64,000 nt of DNA, from NCBI RefSeq assembly GCF_019097595.1, contig NC_080719.1, forward strand, positions 12,634,001-12,698,000. Reading direction: 5' to 3'. Under the pieces are notes generated by a model. That model had not been told where the DNA came from. It ran no database searches and was given only the letters and a program-made list of their open reading frames with translations. Within the stretch, counting starts at the first letter, position 1. Every line of letters starts with the position of its first letter. The translations under genes were made by a program, and so were the position numbers. Positions 10,401-24,427 of this stretch are shown here, one piece after another. Source of the stretch: Hemibagrus wyckioides. Lineage: Eukaryota > Chordata > Actinopteri > Siluriformes > Bagridae.

Positions 10401-13400
10401 AGGACATCATTTTAAAAGTGCAACCCAATTGTCCAGAATATAGATTTTCTGAAGTAAATTAGAATGTCCTTAATGTCCTCATGCTAATTCTATGCTAAAA
10501 AGTCTCAACCCTGTCAAGCAAGATTTCATCGATTCATAGAATGTATTTTTAACGCAAAAATATTTTTAAAAAGAATGTTTTTAAAAAACATTTTCACCCT
10601 GCCTTTCATTACACACCTCCTACCTTATTGGTCACCTCGCATATACCATGTGTTTAACATCTTCTAACCTTCATCAGGGTTAGTTTCTGATTGGCTGAAC
10701 TTGGTTTGCAAACATGTTTATAAATCCAGCAATGACACCATTAATACCTGATCTACTTAAAAAAATATGTATATGCAACACCTTTATTTATTTATGTATT
10801 TATCTCTCTATGCATCTGGAAACATTTTGGGAATGTTACTGTGCTGTTACAGCTGTAGGACACATGCCTGGTCTTTAAGACATCTGAAATGACTTGGACT
10901 CATTTATACTTGGATGTGTCTTGATCTTGGCCACTGTTCTCGATAAATATGGTCTTTGGTCTCAACCTCCTATAAGACTCTGTCTTGGTCATGGACATTT
11001 GGCATTTGTACTTGGAACTGTCTTGCTCTTGGGTATTGGTCTCACTTGAGCGATTGTATGTTAGTGTGGACTGAAATGTGTGACCACATGCCAACTGGAT
11101 GAAGCCAACTAGCTGACGCAAAGACTTGTCCTCAAAAGGTTTTTGGCCTCAATTTTGACTCACTGTCTCATTCTCATTTAGTCCTGGTCTATGAGTTGAC
11201 AGTAAGCTTGTTACAGCATAATATTAACAATAAAGCAACACCTCCATATTGTAACACCTGTAAAGTTCAGTTCCCTTGATTTAAAACACTAGGCTTTAAT
11301 ACTCAGATACAAATGATTAAATCAGATGCGATACCTACATTACAATGAAGAAATGATAAATAAAGGAGAAACAAGAAAAGTTTAAATAGTGCAGACTGCT
11401 TTAATGCAAATGGATTTTCACTCACACATGACCCAGTTTGCAAATATGCAAATCATGAATCTGAAGCATTTGATTTGTCCAGCCAACTTGGATGTGATAG
11501 TGTTTAAGGCTTGTGGACTTGATTTAGTGGCTTGTAATTCAACATCACACACACTGGGGGAAAAAAAAATGTCAAGCTGTCGGATTTGCAAGTTTCTACT
11601 TAGGATGCTCAATGTGTCCGCATTCACGCCTCGTAGTTCTCCATTAACCATCACTCCATTAATAAACCAGGTATCTTTTACAACACACACCATTTTCCCT
11701 TAATGATGCACCAAATGGTACACAAGCACAAAAAAAACACTGTTAAAAGAAATGAATCCCAGCTTTAGTTTTTAACACTGCAAAATCTCAGTTCTGTAAA
11801 TATTACGGGGTTCTTGGTGTTTTATTTTTCTGAATGAAAGAGCAATCAACCCTGAATGTCATTCAAATAAATCTTTATAATTGACACCTGATAAATCATG
11901 GTGTCAAAGATTCGTTTTTAATAAATTTTGGTTTAAACTTCCTTCATTGCAATGTTGGTGTTTTCACGGTACTTCACCTGCTGATGGTGGTACATTAGTC
12001 CTCACTTCATCTCTACCTAAAAAAAAAAAAAAAAAAGCCATGCAATAGCAACCACATTTTAATCCTTCAGTCTGTTCAGTTCTCTTAACTCTTCACCTGT
12101 ACACTCTGCTCAAACATATCTGCATAGAAAGCTTCAAATTTCATGCTCATACCACCATCGATGCCATTACACTCATTATGTCATAGACCACTAACTAACC
12201 AAGCTGAGTCAGGTCTTTTACCGTAACTCAGCAACACTGTGTCTGCTTTGCCACTTTGTTCTTTCCATGAGCTTTGAACGTCCAATGCAAAAATAAACCA
12301 TGTCTCAGCTGGCTGATTACAAATTGGGTAAAGTGTTCATTTTGTACATTTTATTTTTGGAATAAAGAAATCTTTTAAAATGTTGAAAAAGCTCCAAGTA
12401 ACTTCATCATACTACATCCGGATCCAAAAATCTGAAATTTTGAATCCAGGAAACAGTAATTCACAGATTCTTTGAGTTAGTGTCTCCTTAGCATGCATCA
12501 AAACACAACATGTTTCTGAATTGTAAAAAACAAAACAAAAAATAAACAACAACAACAAATAATAATAATAATAAAAATATACAGGATGGTTTTGTAAAAG
12601 AATTGGCTCACAGTGTACCGTCACTACATAAAATTAGTCCTACTACACTTATACTGCATTCAACTCAGAAATAGGAAGTCTAAACTTGGAATTGTGTAAT
12701 ATTGCGGAATTAGCTTGGTGTGTTCAAAATACAACGTGGGGAAAAATGTGTGTTTTGTTAGCAACACCCAGCTAACTCTACAACAGAAATTGATCATGTG
12801 TTTAATATTGTGCATTTAGCTCCTCAAGACATCAGACTATACGGTCCGCCTTGCATATTTGATTGTCTATTTTGATGAATTTAAAGTAGTATAAAATCTT
12901 CTAAATAAGTGGTATGCTTATTTACTGTTGAAATGACGTCTCATGGCTAGTTGAGAAGACCTTCCTGACATTCTAAATAGGAATTCCAAATAAGGAGGCG
13001 TTTTCTTTGGTTTTTCTTTCTGGGTATGAGGCTGCAAATTCTAAGTTACAGGCTGTAGTTGAATGCAGTATAAATAAACGACTGCAGTAAACAAGAAATT
13101 ACTAAACACTGGTGCTTGTGTGTGGTGCATGATTACTATCAACAACAAATGTGAAAATTCAACAAAAACTGACATCAAACTGTCTAACCATGCAAATGTG
13201 ATTTCAACTCTACAGAGGAATCAATCATTACAGTTGAGGAAAACAGGCGAAACATGACAAAATATTTGCTGGGTTATAACAAATGTCCAAAACAAAACGT
13301 TTGTCATTAAGAGATAATTAAAAATAACTCCGTGGGATCGGCATGATGACCATCTAGCCTTCTCCCGTCCATCACAAAGTCCACTGGTGTTTTGTGTTTC

Positions 13401-13800
13401 CCTGTTTGTGCTGAAAATCCAAACTGTGCAACCATGCAAAACAACAGACTGTAGTAATTAAGGAAATAAGAAACATGATCTTACCATGATCTATAAAGTC
13501 TATACAGCTTGAGACTGTTAAAACAATCAATATTTCACCAGAAAAAAAAAAATCAACCCCCCCCCCCCAAACTTTTGTTTACTCCTTTTGTTCACACAAG
13601 ATCTATAGCATACTACCATCAGCTTCTGTAAATCTTCATTAATGGAGATTCACAGTTTTTTTTAGCTAATTCTCAGAGCTTATGCTAATTAATGCATATC
13701 TTTAAAGAAAAAAAAATCTATCAACGTTACATCTGAATTGGCCTAATTAGCCTAAATGATTTAAATAGGAGTGATTTCTTCGCAGGATTTTTTCCCCCCA
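10400..13800. other. Intergenic: IFI44-like locus to map1s 3' end
   Basis: AT-rich sequence with no gene I can support. It holds a degenerate 'cttggtct' repeat (about 10890-11065) and homopolymers near 12020 and 13545. Paired open frames at 11389-11703 (both strands) match nothing I know. The map1s 3' untranslated region must start at 13808; on the minus strand an AATAAA lies at about 12351-12356, a plausible poly(A) signal giving roughly 1.45 kb of 3' UTR. Confidence 0.5.
10890..11065. repeat. Degenerate TCTTGGTCT-type repeat
   Basis: Loosely repeated words such as 'gtcttgatcttgg', 'gtctttggtctc', 'gtcttggtcatgg' and 'tcttgctcttgg'. Confidence 0.5.
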
Positions 13801-13808
13801 CTTCCCAT

Positions 13809-14502
13809 TCAAAATTCCACTTTGCAGGCAGGGAATGTTTCATCCTGCATGGCTACGGTACTGTTGCTTCCCAACACGGTTATCGCTAGCTCTTTTTGTC
13901 TTTCATGCGTCTCTTGGTACCAGTCGTGCATCGTGAGCGAATCAAACGTGGGGATCAGAGTGACCTGAAAAAGAGGAGTAGTTTGAATAAGATTCAGTAA
14001 ATTGGCCAAATGTTTAGCCTGTCAGACATGAAGCAGGAAAAGTTTCAATAATTTAGTTTTAAACATTATTTCTTTATTAGACACAATAATTCAACATTAC
14101 TAAAGCTAAATAGCTCTATAGACAACATGCTAATGCTAGCTAGGCAGTTTGCCAGTGAGACTGATCAAGCTTTGTGAACTTAATCAAAAGACATGGTTAA
14201 TCTAGTTATTGTTTGACTTAGCCTTTAACCATGCCCACATAAACATGGTGGCACATAAATGCACACTATATAAGCTTTATAACAGACCTGTATTTCTGGC
14301 CAGGCCGCCTTTCCTTCTAAAAGAGATTCAAGGATGGGTCTCATGACTGAGTCCTTATACGATTCTTCCCCACTTATTATATAGCAGGAGGAGCGCACAC
14401 GACGGAAAAATTCCACGTCAACTGAAGACGCTGCAAAGCCAGAGGGTAGGTATGCAAAGTCCAGATAAACTGATGGAGCACTTGACTTGTTACCCACTGG
14501 AC
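13809..14502 (-). CDS. map1s: map1s light-chain exons 6 and 7
   Basis: Exon 6 (14288-14502) encodes [20 protein letters not shown] and [17 protein letters not shown]. Exon 7 (13809-13964) encodes [20 protein letters not shown] and ends [12 protein letters not shown] then TGA. This is the strongly conserved MAP1 light-chain C terminus, used for light/heavy-chain assembly and for microtubule and actin binding. The joins are G|GT (phase 1) and phase 0. Confidence 0.95.
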
Positions 14503-17500
14503 CTGTAAAGAGAGAAGATGCTGATGATGTTTTGAGTTTGACCATTTACAGAACTTTATAACCAAGTTCCTTGATTAGTTCCTGGACATTCTTACTTTCC
14601 TGGACATCCAACTCCTCACAGAGTTTCAAGCATTTTAGTTTCACCCCTTGTTTCAATATTTATACTGGTTAATTTTTTCATCGAAATAAACGTAATATTT
14701 TAATCAAAATAAACATCTCAAGGTTAAGGGTCTTGCTCAAGGACCCAACACTGGCAAATTAGTAGTGCTTCGATTTCAATTCACAATCCTCTGATCATTA
14801 ACCCAAAGCCTTAACACCCCTGAGCCACCATTTCCTCTAGTGTTTAGAGTCAATGGGAAATGCTTAAATAATCAGAAGTAGGAAATGCTGAAAACACTGC
14901 AGGGAAGCTGGAGGATGTCAAGGACTGTTCTATTTGATCAGCATCCCGAAACCTGACCCATACTGTGAACTAAAATAGTAGTGGTACACACCTGATTGTA
15001 GTTTTGCACTTCCTGACATTGGTCTCACGTTACTTATGGTACTACGTGACGCAGGCTTTGTATCCAAGCTTGACGAAGACCTAACTGAACCGCTCGTTGT
15101 TGCCTGAGAACCGGCCTTTGTCTTGCTACTTTGTGCTGAAGGATTTGCAGCTGCCATTTTTTGTGTGCCAGAAGTTGCTGGTTTTTTAGCCTTCAGAGCT
15201 ACATTCTTTGAAGACTTGACTTGGGAATCAGCTTCAGGGTCTACCATGCAGGCGCCAGGCTGAGGTGGGAGGGGGGGCAAGTCTTTCATTGGTGCTGGAG
15301 GGGGATCTGGAGAGGAATGTGCAGTGTCCATGTGAAACGAGTGACTGCTGGGATGATCGTGTGGGTGATGGGGTGGAAAAAGGTCAGCGGACTCCTCATC
15401 AGACTCCAGGTCTTCGCTAATTGAAGGACACTCTCCTGTCGCTGGCGGGACATCAGAGTCTGAGACTGTAGGAAGGGAGTCACTGACAGAGGTTGGCGTT
15501 GTCTCTTGGCCTTGTGAAGAGTAACAAACACTGTTGTTGCACTGTGAAGGTGATTTAGCAGGTTCTTGAGACTGGTCACTCTCGGGTGAGTAGTTGTGAG
15601 CACCTGGGCTAGGTAACCCTGTTTGGTTTTCTGGAGATTTGTGATGCTCAAATTCACAAGGAGACACCAAACAAAGGTCAACATCATGAGGTGGAATATC
15701 AGAGCAAAGAGCCTGTGGGCCAGAGAGATGCTTCTCAGGCCCGTTATAGTTCTGGTCACCATTACAGAATGTCCTTAAAGGTAATGACATATGTGCTTTT
15801 GAATCTTGTTCACTGGTGTACTCGCTGTCTTCTGTATGACCAACAGGGGGAATGACTTGCTCGAAAGAAACTGATAAAGAATTGTCAACTTCAGTTGAAT
15901 GTGGAGAACCTTCCTCAGCAGGCAGGGACGTGACTGTGGATGATGCATCTGGGAGTATGTCCTTTAAAGATGTGGAATTGGCGGTCACATGACTTTTTAA
16001 GCTAACTCCCTCATGAGTATCTTCAGGACCAGTACCTGGATGATCATTTTCAGGAGTTTGACAGAAAGATGCCTGTCCTGCAGTGTTTGCAGGAGAGACC
16101 ATTTCAAGGACTCCACAGTCCACTGGTGTGAGATCAAAATTGACACTCTTCTCATTTTTTGGAGTCTTTGCTAATGGTGAAGGAGATCCCAAAGTAGTAT
16201 TTGAGGCAGATAGAGTCTCTGTACATCGAAATTTCTCTGGGGTTTCAGGCAAGTCTGTTCCACTTTGCGCTCCATTTAACTGATGTTGATCTTTTTCAGC
16301 TTGCTCAGTACATTTAGCTGCAGAACCTAAACAATTCCCTTCTTCATCCAATACTCTATTTTCCAATTTTACCTTCTCAACATTTGCAGCAGTATCCTCA
16401 GATGACTTCTGATCAGAGTTTGGTTTCAGACTGTGCTCTTCATGATTCTCTAGTTTAGACTTCATTCCTTTATTTAAAGTGTCCTTTTTAGTGATGGTTG
16501 AGTCTTTCCTTAATGACCCATTCTTGGCTGTTGATTTCCTTGCTTCAGAAGAAGCACTTCCAGATGCTTTCTTTGGGTCCTTAACAACTGGCTTAGTTAT
16601 CGTTTTTTTCTCCTCCAGTTTAACCTCCTTCTTAATCTCCTTCTTAATTTCAGGTTTCAAATCTTTTTTAGGTTTCGATCCTAAGTCTTTTTTCATGGGT
16701 TCCTTCTTTTTCTCAACATTTTCATCTTTCTTAGAAAGACTTGTTGAGGGTCGTTCCTCTTTCTTCTTTACTTCTTTTTTCTCCTCTTTTACAGGATCCT
16801 TTTTAACCAGTTGCTTTTCAGGCTTAGAGAGTCTCTGTTTCACGTCATCTTTCGGCTTCGGTTTTTCTTCCCCTTCTTTACACTCTTTTTGGCTGGTTTC
16901 ACTTACAGATTTGGCTTTCACTTTAGTGTCTTGTTTCTTTATGTCAACTTTGCTTACCTTGTCTTTGACAAGCGAGGCACTCCCAGGTCTTGAGTCTCTG
17001 GTGAGAGACTTAAGGCTCTCTTTGCTCTCTGCACGCTTTGGTTGCTTATCAGGTTTAGATGCTTCACGATCCTGTAAACTCACCACTGGATGCTTAAGGA
17101 AGTCTAGATGTTTCAACCTCTCCAAACCATCAAATATCTTTGCCTGTGGCGTGCAACCAGGAAAGAGAGCACGAACAATTTTTTCCTGAGGGCTAGCAGG
17201 ATGCCATACCAACAGTGCACATATTGAAACCAGGCAGGTTAAAGGAATCTCTGAAGCCTTCACACCGGAGGCACTACTGGGCCACTTCTGCATAAAAGTT
17301 TCGAGTTCTTTACTACCTTTGACTGGATTAAGAACATAAAGTTCCAATCGGCCGACGCCCATCTTCTGAAAGAGGATTAATGGTTCGATGTTTGGACCGT
17401 TAGGACGACTGAGCGATTCTGGAGAGATAGATAACTTTTCTAGATGTTGTAGTGTAAGTGAAACCTGATCACAGCCACGCAAGACCTTAGGATCACCTTG

Positions 17501-19634
17501 GAGTGTCTTAAGTCTTTCAGGAGCATTAAGGAACACAACCCCGATTTCTGGAGATATCAAGTTCCTTTGCCAGTCTTCATTGCTCTGGGATCCAGATGAA
17601 TCCTCTTCTTCCTGCTCTGCCGATTTTCTCCGGAGGAAGCTGTTCATACCTGGCAAGTTATCCGCACCAATGTGTGTCATCAATATGGAGTCCACTCTGT
17701 CCAAATGTCTCACCAGTTTCCAAAAACAAGACCGTGGATTAGACCCACCGTTGACCAACACGTTAAATCCATTCACAGCAAAGAAGGCAGAGTCTCCTCT
17801 ACCACCAGGAAACACGTAGCAGCAAGGACGGGACAGTTTTAGAAAGCCAACTGTACTAGGAGGCTCAAGGAGCTCAAAAGCCAACCGAGGTTCAAGAGAC
17901 TCAGAAAGATACTCCGTAAACTCCTGCAGACCTTCCATCTCCGGCAACACTGATGGGGGGTTGATCTTGATTTCAATAAAGTCTTGCAAATTGTGCTTCT
18001 CCAACATAGAGCTCTTCCACGCTCCAGACATGGGGCAACTCAGCGTGAGGCTTGCTTTGTGTGAAGGGTCTGCTGAGCTCAACATCTCACCGATCTGCAT
18101 TATATAAACAAATAAATAAGTTAGACGGCGTGGCAATTTTCACACTGGGGTATTAAGATATGGACATTATTTCCAGTTCCTCACCTCGTCATGAGCAAAT
18201 ATCTGAATGAAGTCATTAAGTGAAAAGCAACCAGTTTGTAATACAAGGTCACCAGTGTCTTCCACACACTGTCCAGCCAGAATCAGCAGCTTGTGACGAG
18301 ACACGTCGGTAATAAGCCGACGGACCTTTGAAATAAAAACAGGAAACATAAACTGAGGTTTACTGAGGAACTCACCATACAATATAATGCCACACTAACA
18401 ACAACTAAATTATTATTATTTTTTACATAATTGTGTAGTGGTCTGGGAAAACCCTTTTCATGTTTTCTAATGTATACGGTCCTGAAACAAAACATGTTTA
18501 TGTAATGCTTGGATCTCGACCAGCTTGGATCACAGAAACATCTGATCATTTTCCCAGACTTCCAGAAAATGTGTAAAATGAGAATGTCAACAGGATGTGG
18601 AAAAATGATGTTTACACTTCAATTAGCTGAACTCTATACAAGTAAACAGAATTCTCTGAGAATTAGAGAATCATTGTACCATGTACCATTATTTCATGAA
18701 TTTCCAACAGGGATTAAGAAAGTGCTCAATCTAACCATTTCATACAAAGCAACTTTGTAATGCTTGTTAATTAAAAAATCCTTATAATGATGAAACACAA
18801 CACACACAAAGAATAGCTGATGTCTGACCTCTAAACACACCAAACTGTGGGATGGGTTTACAACCACTTGCGTCTCCAGAACATCTCCATTGTGCTGCAG
18901 TGTCCTCTGGCCTGCAAGGAGAGAGCAAGGGTAAGCGTGGGGGAAATTCACTGACTAATCGATTATCAACCTTAAGTGAGAGCAGACATGCTTCCAGTAT
19001 TGTACACAAATAATATATTGATTTCATTAATGAATGAAAATCTAATCAAGTACAGAGATGCAACATCACTTATATATGTTTATGTCAAGGGGGACAACAG
19101 GCTATGTTTATATTGCTGGAAACTTAAAATTAAACCAAGCTGTGTCCTGAATAACCTCCTTATGGAGAATGGTTTTAACCTTGATTGTGTTTAGATTGTA
19201 ATTTCGTCCCCTCTATTGTGAAACAAACCACTTTAGGAATGCACATCAGCACTTGGAGGAAAAACACTAGAGCTTTACAAGATAGAACCAGTTTCCTCAT
19301 TTAACCAGCCTCCTAAGGCTCTAAAGAATGCAAATAAACAGTTATAGATGAGAAACATTTCCCTTAATGATGTCTTTATAACCAAAAGGGAAAATGCTGA
19401 AAGCGAAAGTAATAACAGCAACCATGTTCTGTCTTAACACATCAGACAATACTTAAATACTATCCTTCCTTCTTCCATTACACCTCATTTTATACCACAG
19501 CTCTGTCGAATTTTCTAGAACAGCGGCTCGGGCAGTAATGTGACTACAAATGACAGGTATACATATAATGCATTGGTTTTAGTATTTTATAATATTTAGT
19601 AGTAATAGTAATGGCTCATTCACATGGAATTTAT

Positions 19635-19666
<32 letters not shown>

Positions 19667-22600
19667 CGCGAGTGTAATTTGCACAGTTTTCTCATTTTAG
19701 CCCAGGTTTCTAGGGAACCAAAACATTCAAAAACATGCTCGCTAATTCCTTTTATGATTTATCCTCCCAAATAATTACTGCATAAAATCTTTCGAACAGT
19801 CATTTTCAATCCGCCTGTAGCCAGAGACATGTCCTCGAAAGCAAATCGTCAGCCATCACTTTGTTGTTTGCCAGTGTGAACAAAAAGTGACCATGAACTG
19901 CTGAACTGTTGAATGCGACCTTGAACATGACAGCACACGATAGGATGGAACTTCTTCCTTCCTGTACAATGACACATGGTTGTTCCAACATCTGTGTGAA
20001 TCAGAAATGTCATGTATTTAAGGCTGGAATGAGATTTCGTAGTTTACTTTTTACATGTTTGGATGAAAATTGTGACCATATGAGAGTTTAACTACATAAA
20101 TGTGTCGTTTTTATTTTTTTTATTTACAAGACAAAAACTTTTTTGTACTGAACCTTTAAACTGTCTAAATGTCTAAATGTAACTGCTGCTAATGCTGTGA
20201 GCAGCCATGTTACTATACCCTTGCTCAGTTGAGAGGGAATCTAAACTTAGACATTACAAGGTTCCACCTTTAGCCATAAGCAGTTTTATTTTTTTAACAT
20301 TAACTAAAGGAATAGTTATAATTTTGTACTGAATCTTTACATTTTTTAAAAATGGATTAAGAACACAATTCTTTAAAATATTAAAAGTCTTTAAACTAGT
20401 AAAATATCACAATTTGTCACTGAATCTTAAAAAAATGTTTTATGGTAGTTGTAAAATGTTGAGATACTATACTGAATCTTTAAAAAGTAAAATAAGTAAA
20501 AATTCTGAACAGCACTTTAAACCATTTAACATGTTGAAAACAATATTTTGTGTACAGTGGATAAAAGTATCATCAAACTTGAAATTTGTATATGGTAGAA
20601 ACGTGGTTTGTAAATGAGATGGGTACACATGATGCAGAGATTTTATTTTCTCTCTCTGTGATGACAGTGAAGGTTAAACAATCTGCCACTGAGAATAAGT
20701 GTCCATGCCTCTCTGTGTGTGTGTGCTCCATTATGGCAATATTCTGCCACACAATTTTTTCCTTTGCAACACGGTACAATCTGAGTCAGCTTTATTCCAG
20801 TGTCGTATCAAATGAACCCATATTTGTAGGACTTTATATGCACTCCTAGCATATTCTCACACTGTTTTTGCTGAACGATGTAATTTCTGCCTGCTGATGC
20901 TCCAGCAAACATCATACAGAGTTTACCATCTGTCTGCGCTGCTGAAAACAAAGACAGCAGATTTTCAGTGTTACAATGTCTACTTTACGGATTTTAACTC
21001 TAGCCAAAACATCAGAGATAAAATCTTTATTTAAGTGTTGAGTATAACATTAGGATGAGGACTATGAGGCATTTCATACTGAACAGAAATTATGTGCAGT
21101 ATGGTTTATGTGCATATTTTATAATCATAGTCGAGACCACAGAGTTGTATAATTCTGGATTCTGATTGGTCAGAAGGTCTTCATTCATTTTATAAATTGG
21201 TAAAATTGCAGTTTCTTGCCTAACATGAATAACCAGAGATCTTGGTGAAGGATTGTTTGTTTTTTAGCAGTTATAATGCTTAAGTAAGAAACAGTTTCGC
21301 AGATGTTCCACATCATTAAATGCAACCATTAACGAATAAAAAGAATGAAGTGCTGTTCTTTAGTTACTATTAAACTATAATGTAACTGCGGTGATTAGGA
21401 CATGATGTTATAGGAAAAAAAATAAACTTCTAGAAATTAGCAGTAACACTGCTTTATCACATCTGGTGGTCAGTGATCAATTACCTATTACAGTCAGACA
21501 CAGCAGGAATATTAAACCTTCACCTCATTAACACTGGGTGTGATTATGGGAAAATGCAGTCATAGCTGTTTTCATTACGCAGCACAGGACACTTTTAAAG
21601 AAGCAATCGACCTCCAAAGCTTAACAGGCCTCTCTCTCTCTCTTTCTCTCTCACATTTAAACACACACACAAACATAAGTAAGTGCTGCCAAAAACAGTC
21701 TTCAACATCAGGAGCGAGTTATGTGCTAAAGATTAAACTGAACAAACAAGTGAATGAATGAATAAACAATTAAAAGTCCATATTAGGGCACTGTGATTAG
21801 CTGTGTGTAGTGCATTAGTGTGCACACCGTTAACACTAGCTCAACCAGCACAGCCTGCTCACTCACCCAAGACTAGGCTGTAAGTGAGCAACTAATGGCA
21901 TCTGCTTAATATTTCAGTCAATATACAGTTTCCGAATTTGCCAACAGGGTTTGACGGTAAACTGCTAAAAGGGTGGATTAGAAAAACGAAAGCCTCTAGG
22001 ACAACCTCACTTCAGATTTGGGGGAAGAGAGGGGGAGAGGCTTGTTCCTCTGTTTGCATAAACCAGAGTCTCCTTCACAGCAGTCGGTAAACGTACCTCC
22101 CTAATCACAAAAAACGTGACGTTATGTATTCTTTGCTATCATCTTAAAACAAAAATGGTTCTGTATGTCAGGGATGTGTATGCACTTACTCTTTGCTTGA
22201 TATAGCCTGTGTTTGGAGAAACTGAATAGCTTCAATTCTGATTATTTGCTTTAAAAAAATAATCCCCCATATTCTCCATTGCTTGTGATTGGCCAAATCA
22301 TACAACAGCTCGCAATCAGACCATGTGAAGGTTAACATGTGCTTCCTCTGAGACATGTGAAAACAGCCGTGTTTATGTTGCTCACGCCGCGAGACTGGAC
22401 AGGATAATACACTTAGTCATCATTTAGATGTTTTACCATTTATGGAGCTTTGTGGGTGTGGCAAATTAGCTGTGCTGTGAAAATGCCTGGTCATTTCTGG
22501 CTGATTTATATCAATATACTTACATACTAAGAAAATGTTGTAAATCATGTAAGAATTTTTAGTTCAGTTTGCCTGATAAACAGTATTTACAAACTTTTTT

Positions 22601-22759
22601 TAAAAGACTGATAAATGCTTTGAGCTACTTGATGCAACTGGTTTAATAACTAGATAATTACATATAAAATACTTTGAAAAATGAGTGTGTGTGTGTGTCA
22701 AAGTACAACACAATGCACGTCCATGAAAGACGGTGTTTGACAGATGGTGTGTGTGTGTA

Positions 22760-22800
<41 letters not shown>

Positions 22801-22871
22801 TCTGACGTTATGCATTCCTTAGCAGCTGCTCGTCTGTTACTCAGCCTCCTGCCTGGAAGTAACAAGGACAG

Positions 22872-22905
<34 letters not shown>

Positions 22906-24358
22906 TCTGCTGTGTGTAAGAGGAAACATGACAGACTAAAGAAGCTCTAGTGAGACTGGTGCACTAGTTTGGTAAGCCATTTTTAGTAACAGTCATTTAA
23001 TAATTTGGGATATATTCTGCAATTTTTAATTATATGTACATAATTGAAGCTAAAAATCCACAGCCTCCCTCGGTGTTTCCCTTGGTGTAGCTTTAATGGC
23101 TAAATAATGTTTCTTCAAGCTATATCATGGTTTTCTTTTAATTAAATAATTTTGACAAAGCTCAGCCTACTTTTTGTTACCCTGCTGCTTTGTTATACAA
23201 GCCGGTGTCATGTGAAAAGACGCATGTCGTCATGAAGCGTAATAAAATATGTGACAATGTCCATACCTTAATTGGCGAGTTAGGCTAAACGGCTAACTAT
23301 GGTAAACTTGAGAACTAGTTCCATAAGGTATATAAACTATACACTCTTCTGACATCTAACACTTGATCTAGCTTGTGAGGTAGCGAGCGAACTACTTAGT
23401 GTTAGCTAGAAACTGGATAACTAGCTTGGTTCCTGCCTAGAAATCTAGCATAAGAAAAATAATCATATCCTCTAATTGCAAAATTTAATTTAAAGGGGAC
23501 ACTCTCAGTTATAAAAAGACTGAATATAGAACACAAACATCCTTAATGGAAGCGGAAATGACAGATCACTAAATGGTACAAACATCTAGGTTGCATAAAG
23601 TCAGCTATGACTTTGCAGCCTGACCAATTCGGTTTCAGCTGGTTGACCCTATGGGCTGGCTAATGAATTTATCATTTGTCCACTTCTGATGATGCAAGAT
23701 TAGAGACACAGTTGGGAATCCAAACAGCTGATCCTATTACAGGTCAAGGTCAAGAGAAGTTAGCTAAAAGAGCACTGTTCTGTGCTTGAAATGTAAAGTC
23801 ATATGACTCTTGTCCCTGAAAGCCACACACACACACACACACGCACACACACGCACATGCACACACACACACACTCTATCTGTGCTGCTGTTTGTGTGAT
23901 AAAGCATTTCACAATCAAGTGAGAGGAGAGCATTTGCCTGCAGCTTGGTAAATTATGCAAATTTCTTCATTTCTCCAGTAACGGTGATAAACCTGTTAGC
24001 TCACTGCACAGGACATGATTTACTGTATGCCATCTTTTTCATCTTTGCTTGTATATAAGCTATTTCTTCAAGTTTGCTCTCCCTTAAAAGCAACAACACA
24101 TTTTTTTCCTTTCTATTTTTAACCCACAGTGCAGTCAGATGGTGGATTCATTTTAAAGCACTTATTCTAATATGTTTCTATACTAAAAGCTTGGGGCATG
24201 CACATAAATAGATTAAAACAATATGTGTAAATGTTAATATGGTGATATTTAAGGAAGGTGTCTGAACTCTTTGTAACAGCCAGAGGTAGCTGTGTTTATC
24301 CTATCTCATATCTCCACTTCACGAGAGAGGAGGAAAAGAGACACTATGTATGTATGTG

Positions 24359-24427
<69 letters not shown>

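Larger units (their letters stand above)
18912..24425. other. map1s intron 2, left part
   Basis: No exon recognised. It contains MITE-like segments (about 19490-19600 and 21137-21490), (GT)n at 19641-19667, a GA run at 22763-22798, CA runs at 22876-22902 and 23822-23873, and an AT run just before the Tc1. Short open frames here lack coding character. Confidence 0.6.

Noticed and set aside
11389..11703. Paired ORFs on both strands
   Set aside because: Neither peptide resembles a family I know, and no splice or promoter context supports them; kept only as a remark in the intergenic entry.
16479..17189. 236-residue plus-strand ORF rich in Phe and Ser
   Set aside because: It is the antisense shadow of the Lys/Glu-rich part of the map1s large exon.
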